From Flavobacterium alvei (lineage in GTDB: Bacteria > Bacteroidota > Bacteroidia > Flavobacteriales > Flavobacteriaceae): a stretch of 64,000 bases of DNA. Location of the stretch: the NCBI RefSeq assembly GCF_002920895.1, contig NZ_PQVG01000005.1:124001-188000 (forward strand), in the 5' to 3' direction. This document shows positions 37,132 to 47,025 of this stretch, piece by piece (within the stretch, counting starts at the first letter, position 1; each line of letters starts with the position of its first letter). A model generated the notes under the pieces. The model did no database searches, had not been told where the DNA came from, and saw nothing but the letters and a program-made list of their open reading frames with translations. A program made the translations under genes and the position numbers.

Positions 37132-38310
37132 ATGAACAAAAAAGTCGTTATTGTTGCTGCTGTCAGAACTCCAATAGGAAGTTTTATGGGAGGATTATCT
37201 ACAGTTTCCGCTCCAAAACTAGGGGCTATTGCCATAAAAGGTGCTTTAGATCGCATACAATTGGATGCTAGTTTAGTTGATGAAGTATTTATGGGCAATG
37301 TCATTCAAGCTGGAGTAGGTCAAGCACCAGCCAGACAAGCTGCAATTTTTGCTGGCTTACCCAATTCTGTTGTTTGCACTACTGTCAATAAAGTGTGCGC
37401 CTCTGGAATGAAATCAGTAATGCTGGCTGCACAAGCCATTCTTTGTGGTGATGCCGAAATTGTGGTTGCTGGCGGAATGGAAAACATGAGTTTGATTCCA
37501 CATTATTTGCATTTAAGAAATGGCTATAAATTTGGCCCTGCTTCAATGATTGACGGAATGCAGAAAGACGGACTTACAGATGCCTACGACAACAATGCCA
37601 TGGGGGTTTGTGCTGATTTATGTGCTGACGAATACAAAATAACTCGCGAAGAACAAGACGCCTTCGCCATTCAATCCTATGAGCGTTCTGCGAAAGCGTG
37701 GGAAGACGGAAAATTTGAAAATGAAATAATTCCAGTTGCCGTTGCGCAAAGAAAAGGAGAACCTATAATCGTTTCTAAAGACGAAGAATTTACTGATGTA
37801 AAATTAGACAAAATACCTTCTTTGAATGCCGTTTTTACAAAAGATGGAACTGTAACCGCTGCAAATGCTTCGACTATAAATGATGGAGCTGCTGCAATGA
37901 TATTAATGAGTGAAGAAAAAGCAATTGCATTAGGTTTAAAACCATTAGCTTACATAAAAAGTTATGCTGATGCTGCTCAGGAACCCAAATGGTTCACTAC
38001 AACTCCTGCTATCGCGATTAACAAAGCTTTAAAAAAAGTAGATTTACCTATTGATGCTGTAGATTATTTCGAATTTAACGAAGCCTTTGCTGTCGTTGGT
38101 TTAGCCAATGCAAAAATCCTTGGTTTAGAAGATTCAAAAGTGAATGTAAATGGTGGAGCTGTTTCTTTAGGTCATCCGCTGGGATGCTCTGGTGCTCGAA
38201 TTATCGTTACACTATTGAATGTTTTGGAGCAAAATAATGGTAAAATTGGGGCTGCCACAATTTGTAATGGCGGTGGCGGTGCTTCAGCAATAGTTATTGA
38301 AAGAATCTAA
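37132..38310 (+). CDS. Acetyl-CoA C-acetyltransferase (thiolase)
   Basis: A 392-residue cytoplasmic thiolase of the usual length. The acyl-accepting cysteine is C89 in NKVCASGMKS. The other catalytic residues lie in NEAFAVVGLANA and GHPLGCSGAR, and the C-terminus has CNGGGGASAIVIERI. It condenses two acetyl-CoA to acetoacetyl-CoA or the reverse, for fatty-acid or branched-chain amino-acid metabolism. The start MNKKVVIVAAVRTPIGSF is standard. It is followed 20 bp later by an NlpC/P60 gene, possibly in one transcript. Confidence 0.93.
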   Translation: MNKKVVIVAAVRTPIGSFMGGLSTVSAPKLGAIAIKGALDRIQLDASLVDEVFMGNVIQAGVGQAPARQAAIFAGLPNSVVCTTVNKVCASGMKSVMLAAQAILCGDAEIVVAGGMENMSLIPHYLHLRNGYKFGPASMIDGMQKDGLTDAYDNNAMGVCADLCADEYKITREEQDAFAIQSYERSAKAWEDGKFENEIIPVAVAQRKGEPIIVSKDEEFTDVKLDKIPSLNAVFTKDGTVTAANASTINDGAAAMILMSEEKAIALGLKPLAYIKSYADAAQEPKWFTTTPAIAINKALKKVDLPIDAVDYFEFNEAFAVVGLANAKILGLEDSKVNVNGGAVSLGHPLGCSGARIIVTLLNVLEQNNGKIGAATICNGGGGASAIVIERI

Positions 38311-38330
38311 AAAAAACAAGTACAAAATAT

Positions 38331-39092
38331 ATGTTTGGAATTTGCAATCTAGCCATAATCCCTCTTAGAATCGAACCTAGTGATCGTAGTGAAATTGTTT
38401 CACAAGTTTTGTTTGGTGAACATTTTGAAATTTTAGAACAGTTTAAACAATGGTCGAAAATAAAATTACAATTCGATAATTATGAAGGTTGGGTCGATTC
38501 TAAACAATACCAAATTATTTCAGAATCAGAATTTCATCAATTATCAAACGATGTCATTGTTCTAAATGCTGATTTATTGGAATATATTACAGGGCCAAAC
38601 AATTTGTTACTTCCTATTCCTTTAGGAGCTTCCCTTTCTTTCTTGACTCATTCAGATATAAATACTGCAAATTTTAACTTTGAAGGAACGAAAATTAGTG
38701 GACTAAAATCTAAAAAAAGTTTACTAAATACGGCCTTTATGTACCTCAACGCTCCTTATCTTTGGGGTGGTAAAACTCCTTTTGGTGTTGATTGTTCAGG
38801 ATTTACCCAAATGGTTTACAAACTCAATGGCTATAAATTATTGCGAGATGCTTCTCAGCAAGCCTTGCAAGGAGAAGCGCTGAGTTTTATAGAAGAAAGC
38901 GAGCCAGGTGATTTAGCTTTTTTTGACAATGAAGAAGGAAATATTATTCACGTGGGCATTATTATGCAAGACAATTATATCATTCACGCCAGCGGGAAAG
39001 TTAGAATTGACCGTTTAGACCATCTAGGAATTTACAACGCCGAAACCAACAGACATACTCACAAACTTCGTGTTATCAAAAAAATTATATAA
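38331..39092 (+). CDS. NlpC/P60 (C40) peptidoglycan endopeptidase with SH3 domain
   Basis: A 253-residue protein. Residues ~1-65 form a bacterial SH3-like domain (PLRIEPSDRSEIVSQVLFGEHFEIL...WSKIKL). Residues ~130-253 are an NlpC/P60 cysteine peptidase with C155 in GVDCSGFTQ and histidines in HVGIIMQDNYIIHASG. These enzymes cleave the gamma-D-glutamyl-diamino-acid bond in cell-wall peptides. No obvious signal peptide is seen, so it may work on recycled peptides in the cytoplasm or leave by another route. Confidence 0.88.
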   Translation: MFGICNLAIIPLRIEPSDRSEIVSQVLFGEHFEILEQFKQWSKIKLQFDNYEGWVDSKQYQIISESEFHQLSNDVIVLNADLLEYITGPNNLLLPIPLGASLSFLTHSDINTANFNFEGTKISGLKSKKSLLNTAFMYLNAPYLWGGKTPFGVDCSGFTQMVYKLNGYKLLRDASQQALQGEALSFIEESEPGDLAFFDNEEGNIIHVGIIMQDNYIIHASGKVRIDRLDHLGIYNAETNRHTHKLRVIKKII

Positions 39093-39128
39093 GGTTTAAT
39101 AGTCAAAAATGGTTATTAAAAATTGTTA

Positions 39129-39731
39129 TTATTTTTCTTGAAATTGATAATCTGCTACTTCAAAACCTGTGGGTCTAATGATTGAAAAATGATTTTCATT
39201 GATCTTTATTTTAAAGGTTTTTTCCTGACCTGGTTCTAATTTATCTATAATTACTTTTTCGTTTCCAGATACAATTGAATAATTTTTTAAATTATAACTT
39301 GGGATGGCAGTTTTACCTAATAGCGTAATAGTTGCAGTACCATTTTTTACCCCAACCGATTTAATAATAAGAGGGGAACTTTCTTTTTTTAACGTGTAAT
39401 AAGAAGGCTTTGGATTTAAAAAAATATCACAAACGCCATGAACTCTTTGCGGGTAAGCATAAGTAAAATCTTCTCCCATATGAGTACGATAATCATTAAG
39501 GCAGAAATAAATAGCACCAGCCACATAGTCTTTTGAGCCATAAATCTTTAATTGCTCTGTCATTTCTTTTATTCGACGCAGATCTCCTCCTTTATGAGCA
39601 GGTTCACACAATCCCCATTCTGAAATAGTCATCGCTTTATTAGGATATTCAGCCGAAATACGATCTAATTCTCCGCCTATTACATCCAGACTTTTTCTAA
39701 ACCAGGTGCTGTAATATTCATTGAACATCAT
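39129..39731 (-). pseudogene. 5'-truncated GH2 glycosidase remnant
   Basis: A 200-residue open frame that matches only the C-terminal part of a GH2 beta-galactosidase/glucuronidase: FNEYYSTWFRKSLDVIGGEL, then MTISEWGLCEPAHKGGDLRR (with the nucleophile glutamate), AGAIYFCLNDYRTHMGED, and a beta domain to the end. The N-terminal jelly roll, the Ig-like domain, most of the barrel and any signal peptide are absent. An in-frame stop lies just upstream (39741-39743). It abuts a truncated AraC gene on the opposite strand, so a deletion seems to have removed the 5' halves of both. Confidence 0.72.
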
Positions 39732-39911
39732 ATTGAATATTTAAACAAACTAAAAATCCAAAAGTCTTGTTCATTATTGCAATTTAGTACTATGAAAATA
39801 AATGAGATTGCCTATCATTTAGGGTATTTTGATCCATTTCATTTTTCAAAATCTTTTAAAAAGGAAATGGAAATATCGCCCCGTGAGTATCGAAAAAAAC
39901 ATAAAAATTAA
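39732..39911 (+). pseudogene. 5'-truncated AraC regulator remnant
   Basis: The plus strand reads IEYLNKLKIQKSCSLLQFST, then MKINEIAYHLGYFDPFHFSK, then SFKKEMEISPREYRKKHKN and a stop. That is the last two-thirds of an AraC DNA-binding domain, with no effector domain. An ATG at 39792 would give just 39 residues. Its left end meets the cut end of the GH2 remnant, so both genes are broken at one junction near 39730. Confidence 0.75.
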
Positions 39912-39920
39912 GACAAAAAA

Positions 39921-39949
39921 AATCCCGATTTCACCAATCGGGATTTTCA
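39921..39949. terminator. Bidirectional terminator downstream of the TPR gene
   Basis: AATCCCGATT pairs with AATCGGGATT around TCACC, with an A-run on the left and T on the right. It can stop the minus-strand TPR transcript and anything from the AraC remnant. Confidence 0.7.
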
Positions 39950-39976
39950 TTTAAGAATTAACCTTTACCTATATTC

Positions 39977-41269
39977 TTATTTTTTATTAGCTTCTAATTC
40001 TTTTACTTTTACTTTTAGAGCTTTATATTCAGGCATCATTTCTAATGCGCTATAAACATTTAAAAGTGTTTTAGACACATCAACATTTGTTGGTTCTAAC
40101 TCAACTGCTTTTTGAAGATACGGAATGATTCCTTTAAACAAATCTTCTCTTTTAACTTTCAACACATCATAACGCTTCATGTCTTTGGCAGAAGTTCCTA
40201 ATTTGTTCATTTCATCAATAATTACCTTCTCATCTTCTAATTTCAAAGCAGCATAATTGATATAAGCATTGGCATATTTAGGATCAATTTCCATTACTCT
40301 TTTATAATACTTTTCAGCGTCTGCAATATTTTTCGCATTTGCACTTAACACACCTAAATTAAATACTAAATCGGCATCATTTGGATTTTTTTCTAAAGCC
40401 TCAGCAACTAATTTTTTATAAGTCTCATAATCTTTTGTTTCTAAATACAAATTAGCTTCAGTCAAAAGCAATGAACCGTCTTCTGGATTTGCTTTTCTAG
40501 CGTCTGAAATTGCTTTTTTAGCCTCTTCAATTTTTCCTGCATCTACTAATATTAAAGCAATATTTTTATAGATTTCGCCTCTTTTTGAAGGAATAGCTTC
40601 TGTTTTTGGTTTTTCGTGAGTACCTAGTTTAACTGCCAGATCTCTCTCTTTAACAGAATTGAACACATCCTCACTACCAGAAGCTTTATTAACAGCCAAA
40701 TAGCTAGTCCCTTTACCTGAATAATTTAAAGTTTTCAACTCTGAATACATTTTTAGAGCTGTAGGATAATCTTTTGCATTTACATAAGTTGAGGCTGCAT
40801 AGTACAAATTGATGGTGTCTTTTTTATCTAATAAATAAGCATCGTATAATTTTTGAGCACCTTCAATATCTCTATCTGCTTTTGTATCAGCAATGGCACT
40901 ATTCAATAATTTACCTTTAATATCAATAATAGAAGTGGTTGCTTGAGAAGAATATTTAGATTTTCCAGAAGCTTTTTCTACTGCTAACAATTCTTGGAAT
41001 GATTTGGCTGCGGAAGTTAAATTTTTCCCTTCTTCCACTTTTTTATTGGCCAACTCTAAATGAGCATTCCCATTTACAAAATAATACTGTGCTTTTTCAG
41101 TATCAACAGCATTGGATATTAAAGACTGAGCACCATCTAAAATTGTTATAGCCTCTTGTGGATTACCTCCTTTTAACGCTTTTTCAGCAGCTTTAATTTG
41201 ATCTTTTTGAGCAAAAGCAACAACTGATATCAATAATGCTGACGCTAGTATTACATTTTTACTTTTCAT
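39977..41269 (-). CDS. Exported tetratricopeptide-repeat protein
   Basis: A 430-residue protein with a signal peptide (MKSKNVILASALLISVVAFAQ). It consists of TPR units: AAKSFQELLAVEKA, GAQKLYDAYLLD, ALKMYSELKTLNYS, EAKKAISDARKANPEDGSLLLTEANLY, AEKYYKRVMEIDPKYANAYINYAAL and AVELEPTNVDVSKTLLNVYS. TPRs mediate protein contacts. Periplasmic proteins of this type are common in Flavobacteria, but the partner is unknown. It lies 107 bp downstream of gyrA, on the same strand. Confidence 0.8.
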   Translation of the reverse strand: MKSKNVILASALLISVVAFAQKDQIKAAEKALKGGNPQEAITILDGAQSLISNAVDTEKAQYYFVNGNAHLELANKKVEEGKNLTSAAKSFQELLAVEKASGKSKYSSQATTSIIDIKGKLLNSAIADTKADRDIEGAQKLYDAYLLDKKDTINLYYAASTYVNAKDYPTALKMYSELKTLNYSGKGTSYLAVNKASGSEDVFNSVKERDLAVKLGTHEKPKTEAIPSKRGEIYKNIALILVDAGKIEEAKKAISDARKANPEDGSLLLTEANLYLETKDYETYKKLVAEALEKNPNDADLVFNLGVLSANAKNIADAEKYYKRVMEIDPKYANAYINYAALKLEDEKVIIDEMNKLGTSAKDMKRYDVLKVKREDLFKGIIPYLQKAVELEPTNVDVSKTLLNVYSALEMMPEYKALKVKVKELEANKK

Positions 41270-41376
41270 AATTTTTGATTTAATTTAATTTACTTGCAAA
41301 AGTAGTTAGAAAAACATTTATCAATTATGATAAAAATCATATCTGATAAATGTTTTAGTTTATTTATGATTCACCT

Positions 41377-44028
41377 CTATTCATCTGAATCGTCTTCCTC
41401 TTCATCTTCTGTATCTTCGGCTTCATCATCAATTTCTTCTTCATCTGAATCGTCGTCGTCCTCTACGCCTTCATCTTCAAGAACTTCAAGAACAGGTTTC
41501 ACTCTTTCGATAGCTTCAGTTTCAATAACATTTCCATCTTCGTCAACTACCACTTCAGCTACATCATCTTTCATTACTTTAGTTACAGCAGCGATAGAAT
41601 CAGATCCTTTTAGATTAATTAACTTAACCCCTTGCGTAGCTCGACCCATAACTCTTAAATCCTCAACAGCCATTCTGATAGTCAATCCCGATTTGTTGAT
41701 AATCATCAAATCATCAGCATCGGTTACATTATTTATCGAAATTAGTTTTCCAGTTTTTTCAGTAATGTTCAAAGTTTTCACTCCTTTTCCACCACGATTG
41801 GTAATTCTATAAACATCTTCGCCATCTTCGTCAACTAATTTAGTACGTTTTCCGTATCCATTTTCAGTTACAACTAAAATTTGAGTATCAGTTATATCCT
41901 CTTTATCAACAGTAACCATACCAATTACTTCGTCGGATTCATCTTTTAAGGAAATTCCACGAACCCCAGAAGCTGTTCTTCCCATCGGACGTGTTTTGGT
42001 CTCTTCAAAACGAACTAATTTACCCGATTTGACAGCCAAAATAATCTGACTTTCTCCGTTGGTTAATTTAGCTTCTAATAATTCATCTCCTTCTTTGATT
42101 GTAATTGCCGCAACTCCGTTTACCCTTGGTTTTGAATATTTCTCTAAAGAAGTTTTCTTCACTTGACCTTGTTTAGTAACCATAACCAAATTATGACTAT
42201 TGATATAGTCTTTGTCTTTCAAATCTTGTGTACAAATGAATGCTTTTACTTTATCATCACTTTCGATGTTTATTAAGTTTTGAATCGCTCTTCCTTTGGC
42301 CGTTTTACTACCTTCGGGAATTTCATAAACACGCATCCAGTAACATTTTCCTTTTTGGGTAAAGAACATCATATATTGATGGTTGGTAGCTACAAACATA
42401 TTTTCAAGGAAATCCTGATCTCTGGTTCCTGCACTTTTTTGTCCAACTCCACCTCTATTTTGAGTTTTGTATTCCGATAAATTAGTACGTTTGATATAAC
42501 CTGCATGCGAAATGGTGATTACCACATTCTCATCGGCAATTAAATCCTCGATACTAACATCTCCACCTGAATACTCAATAGTAGAACGACGCTCATCGCC
42601 ATATTTTTCACGAATTTCTTCAAGTTCTTCTTTGATTAAAGCCGTTCTTAAGTCAACATCTGCTAATAATGCTTTCAAATGCTCAATTAATTTCATCAAT
42701 TCTTCAAACTCTGCTCTTAACTTGTCTTGTTCTAGACCTGTTAACTGACGCAAACGCATTTCAACAATAGCACGTGCTTGAATATCCGACAATTGGAATC
42801 TTTCGATTAATTTTTCACGAGCTTCTTCAGTATTTTTCGAACCTCTTATCAAAGCAATTACCTCATCAATATTATCAGAAGCGATAATCAAACCTTCTAA
42901 AATATGCGCTCTTTCCTCGGCTTTACGCAATTCAAATTGGGTTCTACGAACTACTACATCGTGACGGTGCTCAATAAAATAGTGAATCATATCTTTTAGA
43001 TTCAACATTTGTGGGCGACCTTTTACTAATGCAATGTTATTTACACTGAAAGAAGATTGTAATTGAGTGAATTTATAAAGTGTATTTAAAACCACGTTTG
43101 GCGTAGCATCCCGTTTTAAAATATAAACGATTCGCATACCATTTCTATCCGATTCATCTCGAATATTAGAAATACCTTCTATCTTTTTCTCGTTAACCAA
43201 ATCAGCGGTACGTTTAATCATATCGGCTTTATTGACTTGGTATGGAATTTCAGTTACAATGATACACTCTCTACCATCTACTTCTTCAAAACCAACTTTA
43301 GCACGCATAACGATACGTCCACGACCTGTTTTAAAAGCTTCGCGAACACCTTCATAACCATATATCACACCTCCAGTTGGAAAATCTGGAGCTTTGATAT
43401 GATTCATCAATTCGTCTATTTCAATATCGTTATTATCAAGGTACGCAAGCGTTCCGTTGATCACTTCAGTTAAATTGTGAGGAGGCATATTAGTCGCCAT
43501 ACCAACGGCAATTCCTGTTGCTCCGTTTATTAATAAGGTAGGAACTCTTGTAGGCATTACTTTTGGTTCATACAAAGTATCGTCAAAATTCAGTTGAAAA
43601 TCAACTGTTTCTTTTTCGATATCGGCCATAATTTCTTCCGAAATCTTTTTCATTCTAGCCTCAGTATAACGCATTGCAGCTGGACTATCACCATCTACTG
43701 AACCAAAGTTACCTTGACCGTCCACCAATAAATAACGCATGCTCCATTCCTGTGCCATACGAACCATGGCATCATAAACCGAGGTATCTCCGTGAGGGTG
43801 ATACTTTCCTAAAACTTCTCCGACTATTCTCGCCGATTTTTTGTGGGCAGATCTTGAATTAACTCCCAAATCATACATTCCATAAAGTACTCTACGGTGT
43901 ACTGGTTTCAAGCCATCTCTAACATCCGGAAGCGCTCTTGACACAATTACCGACATCGAATAATCGATGTAAGCTGATTTCATTTCATCTTCAATGTTAA
44001 TAGGAATTAACTTTTCTCCTTCAGACAT
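41377..44028 (-). CDS. gyrA: DNA gyrase subunit A
   Basis: An 883-residue type IIA topoisomerase subunit. The active-site tyrosine is Y121 in [10 protein letters not shown]. The quinolone-determining region reads [17 protein letters not shown] (T82, D86). The C-terminal beta-pinwheel (~510-820) has repeats such as [12 protein letters not shown] and [13 protein letters not shown]. The last ~50 residues are an acidic tail ([20 protein letters not shown]) of the kind that modulates supercoiling in some gyrases. It introduces negative supercoils together with GyrB. Divergent from clpC across a 261-bp gap. Confidence 0.97.
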   Translation of the reverse strand: MSEGEKLIPINIEDEMKSAYIDYSMSVIVSRALPDVRDGLKPVHRRVLYGMYDLGVNSRSAHKKSARIVGEVLGKYHPHGDTSVYDAMVRMAQEWSMRYLLVDGQGNFGSVDGDSPAAMRYTEARMKKISEEIMADIEKETVDFQLNFDDTLYEPKVMPTRVPTLLINGATGIAVGMATNMPPHNLTEVINGTLAYLDNNDIEIDELMNHIKAPDFPTGGVIYGYEGVREAFKTGRGRIVMRAKVGFEEVDGRECIIVTEIPYQVNKADMIKRTADLVNEKKIEGISNIRDESDRNGMRIVYILKRDATPNVVLNTLYKFTQLQSSFSVNNIALVKGRPQMLNLKDMIHYFIEHRHDVVVRRTQFELRKAEERAHILEGLIIASDNIDEVIALIRGSKNTEEAREKLIERFQLSDIQARAIVEMRLRQLTGLEQDKLRAEFEELMKLIEHLKALLADVDLRTALIKEELEEIREKYGDERRSTIEYSGGDVSIEDLIADENVVITISHAGYIKRTNLSEYKTQNRGGVGQKSAGTRDQDFLENMFVATNHQYMMFFTQKGKCYWMRVYEIPEGSKTAKGRAIQNLINIESDDKVKAFICTQDLKDKDYINSHNLVMVTKQGQVKKTSLEKYSKPRVNGVAAITIKEGDELLEAKLTNGESQIILAVKSGKLVRFEETKTRPMGRTASGVRGISLKDESDEVIGMVTVDKEDITDTQILVVTENGYGKRTKLVDEDGEDVYRITNRGGKGVKTLNITEKTGKLISINNVTDADDLMIINKSGLTIRMAVEDLRVMGRATQGVKLINLKGSDSIAAVTKVMKDDVAEVVVDEDGNVIETEAIERVKPVLEVLEDEGVEDDDDSDEEEIDDEAEDTEDEEEDDSDE

Positions 44029-44289
44029 AAGTTGTAATATTTAATAAATTTAGTTTAATTTCAAAACGTGCTAATATACATCATTCCAATGTTTTTATAC
44101 AAACTATTCTGTACTTATTTCAATGATTTATTAACAAAATAAACTTGTTTTTTAGTTAATAAATTATGTAAGTTTTAACGATTATTTGTTGATTTTTTTG
44201 TCAATTAGCTGACACAACCTCATAATAGGAATGATTTTTGTTTTTCAAACACCAATTCACTAATTTTACAATTAGAAATACAAGACAAT

Positions 44290-46836
44290 ATGGATGATAA
44301 TTTTTCACCTAGAGTAAAAGACGTTATTACTTACAGCAAAGAAGAAGCCTTGCGTTTAGGTCACGATTTCATTGGTACCGAACATCTTATGCTTGGGATT
44401 TTGAGAGACGGAAACGGCAAAGCTATTAATATATTGAATAATTTATCAATAGATTTAAACCTCTTGCGAAGAAAAGTGGAAGTTCTAAGTCCAGCGAGTC
44501 CCACGATGGATAGCAACAACGAAAAAAAGAATCTTCACCTAACTAGACAAGCAGAGCGTGCATTGAAAACTACTTTTTTAGAAGCAAAAGTCTTTCACAG
44601 CACCTCAATTAGTACAGCACATTTATTATTGTGCATCTTAAGAAATGAAAATGATCCCACAACCAAGCTACTGAATAAACTCAATATTGATTATGATGTA
44701 GCCAAAGAACAATATCTAAATATGACACCATCTGAAGAAAATTTTATCGAGAATTTACCCAAAAATGACGCCTATAACGAAGATTCAGGACAAGATGACA
44801 GTCTAAAAGAAGGGAATTTCAACAATCCAGCCAACAAATCGAACAAAAAATCAAAAACTCCTGTTTTAGATAACTTTGGGAGAGATTTAACCGAAATGGC
44901 CGAAGAAGGAAAATTAGACCCAGTTGTAGGACGTGAGAAAGAAATAGAACGTGTTTCTCAAATTTTGAGCCGTCGTAAAAAGAATAATCCACTACTAATT
45001 GGAGAACCTGGAGTAGGAAAATCTGCCATTGCCGAAGGATTGGCTTTACGTATTATTCAAAAGAAAGTATCACGTATCTTATTCAACAAACGAGTAGTAA
45101 CATTGGATTTGGCCAGCCTTGTTGCAGGCACAAAATACCGTGGACAATTCGAAGAGCGTATGAAAGCCGTGATGAACGAATTGGAGAAAAATGATGACAT
45201 CATCCTTTTTATTGACGAAATACACACTATTGTTGGAGCTGGTGGAGCAACAGGCTCGCTTGATGCTTCCAATATGTTTAAACCCGCTTTAGCAAGAGGA
45301 GAAATTCAATGTATTGGCGCAACAACATTAGACGAATACCGTCAATATATCGAAAAAGATGGCGCTTTAGAAAGACGTTTTCAGAAAGTAATTATTGAAC
45401 CAACTTCGGTTGAAGAAACCATTACAATTCTAAACAATATCAAAGACAAATATGAAGACCATCACAATGTAACTTATAGCCCAGAAGCTATCGAAGCTTG
45501 TGTAAAATTAACCGATCGCTATATGTCGGAACGTTTCTTACCAGACAAAGCCATTGATGCTATGGACGAAGTAGGATCTAGAGTTCACATCATAAATATT
45601 GAAGTTCCTGCACAGGTTTTGGATTTAGAAAAACAATTAGAAGATGTTCGTGAATTGAAAAATGCTGTTGTCAAAAAACAAAAATATGAAGAAGCAGCTA
45701 AACTTCGTGATGATGAAAAACGCCTTGAAAAAGATTTGGCAATCGCCCAAGAACAATGGGAAGAAGATTCTAAAAACAATCGAATTCAAGTTACTGAAGA
45801 CAATGTTGCCGACGTAGTTTCAATGATGACGGGTATTCCTGTAAATCGAATTGCTCAAACCGAAAGTAATAAACTAGCTATTTTGCCAGAACTTATAGGA
45901 AACAAAGTCATTGGACAAAACGAAGCTGTAAAGAAAATTGCTCGTGCCATTCAAAGAAATCGTGCTGGATTGAAAGACCCAAATCGACCTATTGGTTCCT
46001 TCATTTTCTTGGGACAAACTGGGGTTGGAAAAACACAATTAGCCAAAGTTTTAGCCAGAGAATTATTCGATTCTGAAGATGCTTTAATCCGAATTGATAT
46101 GAGTGAATATATGGAAAAATTCGCCATTTCAAGATTAATAGGAGCGCCTCCAGGATATGTGGGTTATGAAGAAGGTGGACAATTAACTGAAAAAGTACGT
46201 CGCAAACCGTATTGCGTAGTGCTTTTGGACGAAATTGAAAAAGCACATCCTGATGTTTTCAATATGATGCTTCAAGTTCTTGACGATGGCTATTTAACAG
46301 ATAGTTTGGGACGAAAAATTGACTTTAAAAACACTATAATTATCATGACTTCGAATGTTGGAGCAAGACAATTGAAGGATTTTGGTCAAGGTGTTGGTTT
46401 CGGAACTGCTGCCAAAGTAGCCCAAGCCGATGATAACTCGAAAAGTATTATCGAAAATGCTTTGAAAAAAACTTTTGCTCCTGAATTCTTGAACAGAATT
46501 GACGATGTAATTGTGTTTAACGCTCTAGAAAAAGAAGACATCAATTTGATTATAGATATTGAATTGAAAAAATTATACGCTCGTATCAAAGATTTGGGCT
46601 ACAATTTAATTCTTTCTGACAAAGCAAAAGCTTTTATTGCCGACAAAGGTTTTGACAGACAATTTGGTGCTAGACCACTGAAAAGAGCCATCCAAAAATA
46701 TGTTGAAGATGCTCTCGCCGAAGAAATCATTACGTCAAAAATAGGAGCTGGAGACGAAATTTTTATGGATTTAGAAGACGAAACTTCACAAGAGTTATCT
46801 GTTAAAATTCAAAAAGCAGAAGAACCAACTAATTAA
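44290..46836 (+). CDS. clpC: ATP-dependent Clp protease ATP-binding subunit ClpC
   Basis: An 848-residue AAA+ unfoldase. The N-terminal Clp repeat domain covers ~5-145 (FSPRVKDVITYSKEEALRLG). D1 has Walker A GEPGVGKS (238-245) and an arginine finger in ALERRFQKV. A UvrB/UvrC-like middle motif is at ~470-490 (KKQKYEEAAKLRDDEKRL). D2 has GQTGVGKT and GAPPGYVGYEEGGQLTEKVRRKPYCVVLLDEIEKAH. It unfolds substrates for ClpP. The presence of the UVR motif fits ClpC rather than ClpB. A strong terminator follows at 46859-46923. Confidence 0.95.
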   Translation: MDDNFSPRVKDVITYSKEEALRLGHDFIGTEHLMLGILRDGNGKAINILNNLSIDLNLLRRKVEVLSPASPTMDSNNEKKNLHLTRQAERALKTTFLEAKVFHSTSISTAHLLLCILRNENDPTTKLLNKLNIDYDVAKEQYLNMTPSEENFIENLPKNDAYNEDSGQDDSLKEGNFNNPANKSNKKSKTPVLDNFGRDLTEMAEEGKLDPVVGREKEIERVSQILSRRKKNNPLLIGEPGVGKSAIAEGLALRIIQKKVSRILFNKRVVTLDLASLVAGTKYRGQFEERMKAVMNELEKNDDIILFIDEIHTIVGAGGATGSLDASNMFKPALARGEIQCIGATTLDEYRQYIEKDGALERRFQKVIIEPTSVEETITILNNIKDKYEDHHNVTYSPEAIEACVKLTDRYMSERFLPDKAIDAMDEVGSRVHIINIEVPAQVLDLEKQLEDVRELKNAVVKKQKYEEAAKLRDDEKRLEKDLAIAQEQWEEDSKNNRIQVTEDNVADVVSMMTGIPVNRIAQTESNKLAILPELIGNKVIGQNEAVKKIARAIQRNRAGLKDPNRPIGSFIFLGQTGVGKTQLAKVLARELFDSEDALIRIDMSEYMEKFAISRLIGAPPGYVGYEEGGQLTEKVRRKPYCVVLLDEIEKAHPDVFNMMLQVLDDGYLTDSLGRKIDFKNTIIIMTSNVGARQLKDFGQGVGFGTAAKVAQADDNSKSIIENALKKTFAPEFLNRIDDVIVFNALEKEDINLIIDIELKKLYARIKDLGYNLILSDKAKAFIADKGFDRQFGARPLKRAIQKYVEDALAEEIITSKIGAGDEIFMDLEDETSQELSVKIQKAEEPTN

Positions 46837-46858
46837 TTCCATTTTTTAGAACTTTTTT

Positions 46859-46923
46859 AGCCACGAATTCACTAATTTCACTAATTAATGTGTGAAATTA
46901 ATGAATTCGTGGCTCTTTTTTTT
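46859..46923 (+). terminator. Long-stem terminator after clpC
   Basis: AGCCACGAATTCA pairs with TGAATTCGTGGCT, and an inner TAATTTCAC/GTGAAATTA pair extends the stem to ~22 bp, followed by nine T. The stem sequence looks like a scattered intergenic palindrome reused as a terminator. Confidence 0.8.
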
Positions 46924-47025
46924 ACTACATTTAGGTCTGTTCGATTGCACTGATTTAACCGTAATTTAACATCCAAAGTTGTTTTATCCCTATATATTTA
47001 CAACCTAATACCACCAAACTCATTT

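Noticed and set aside
43700..43800. GyrA T82 as a quinolone-resistance mutation
   Set aside because: Threonine at this position is, as far as I know, the wild-type state in Flavobacterium; the aspartate at 86 is intact.
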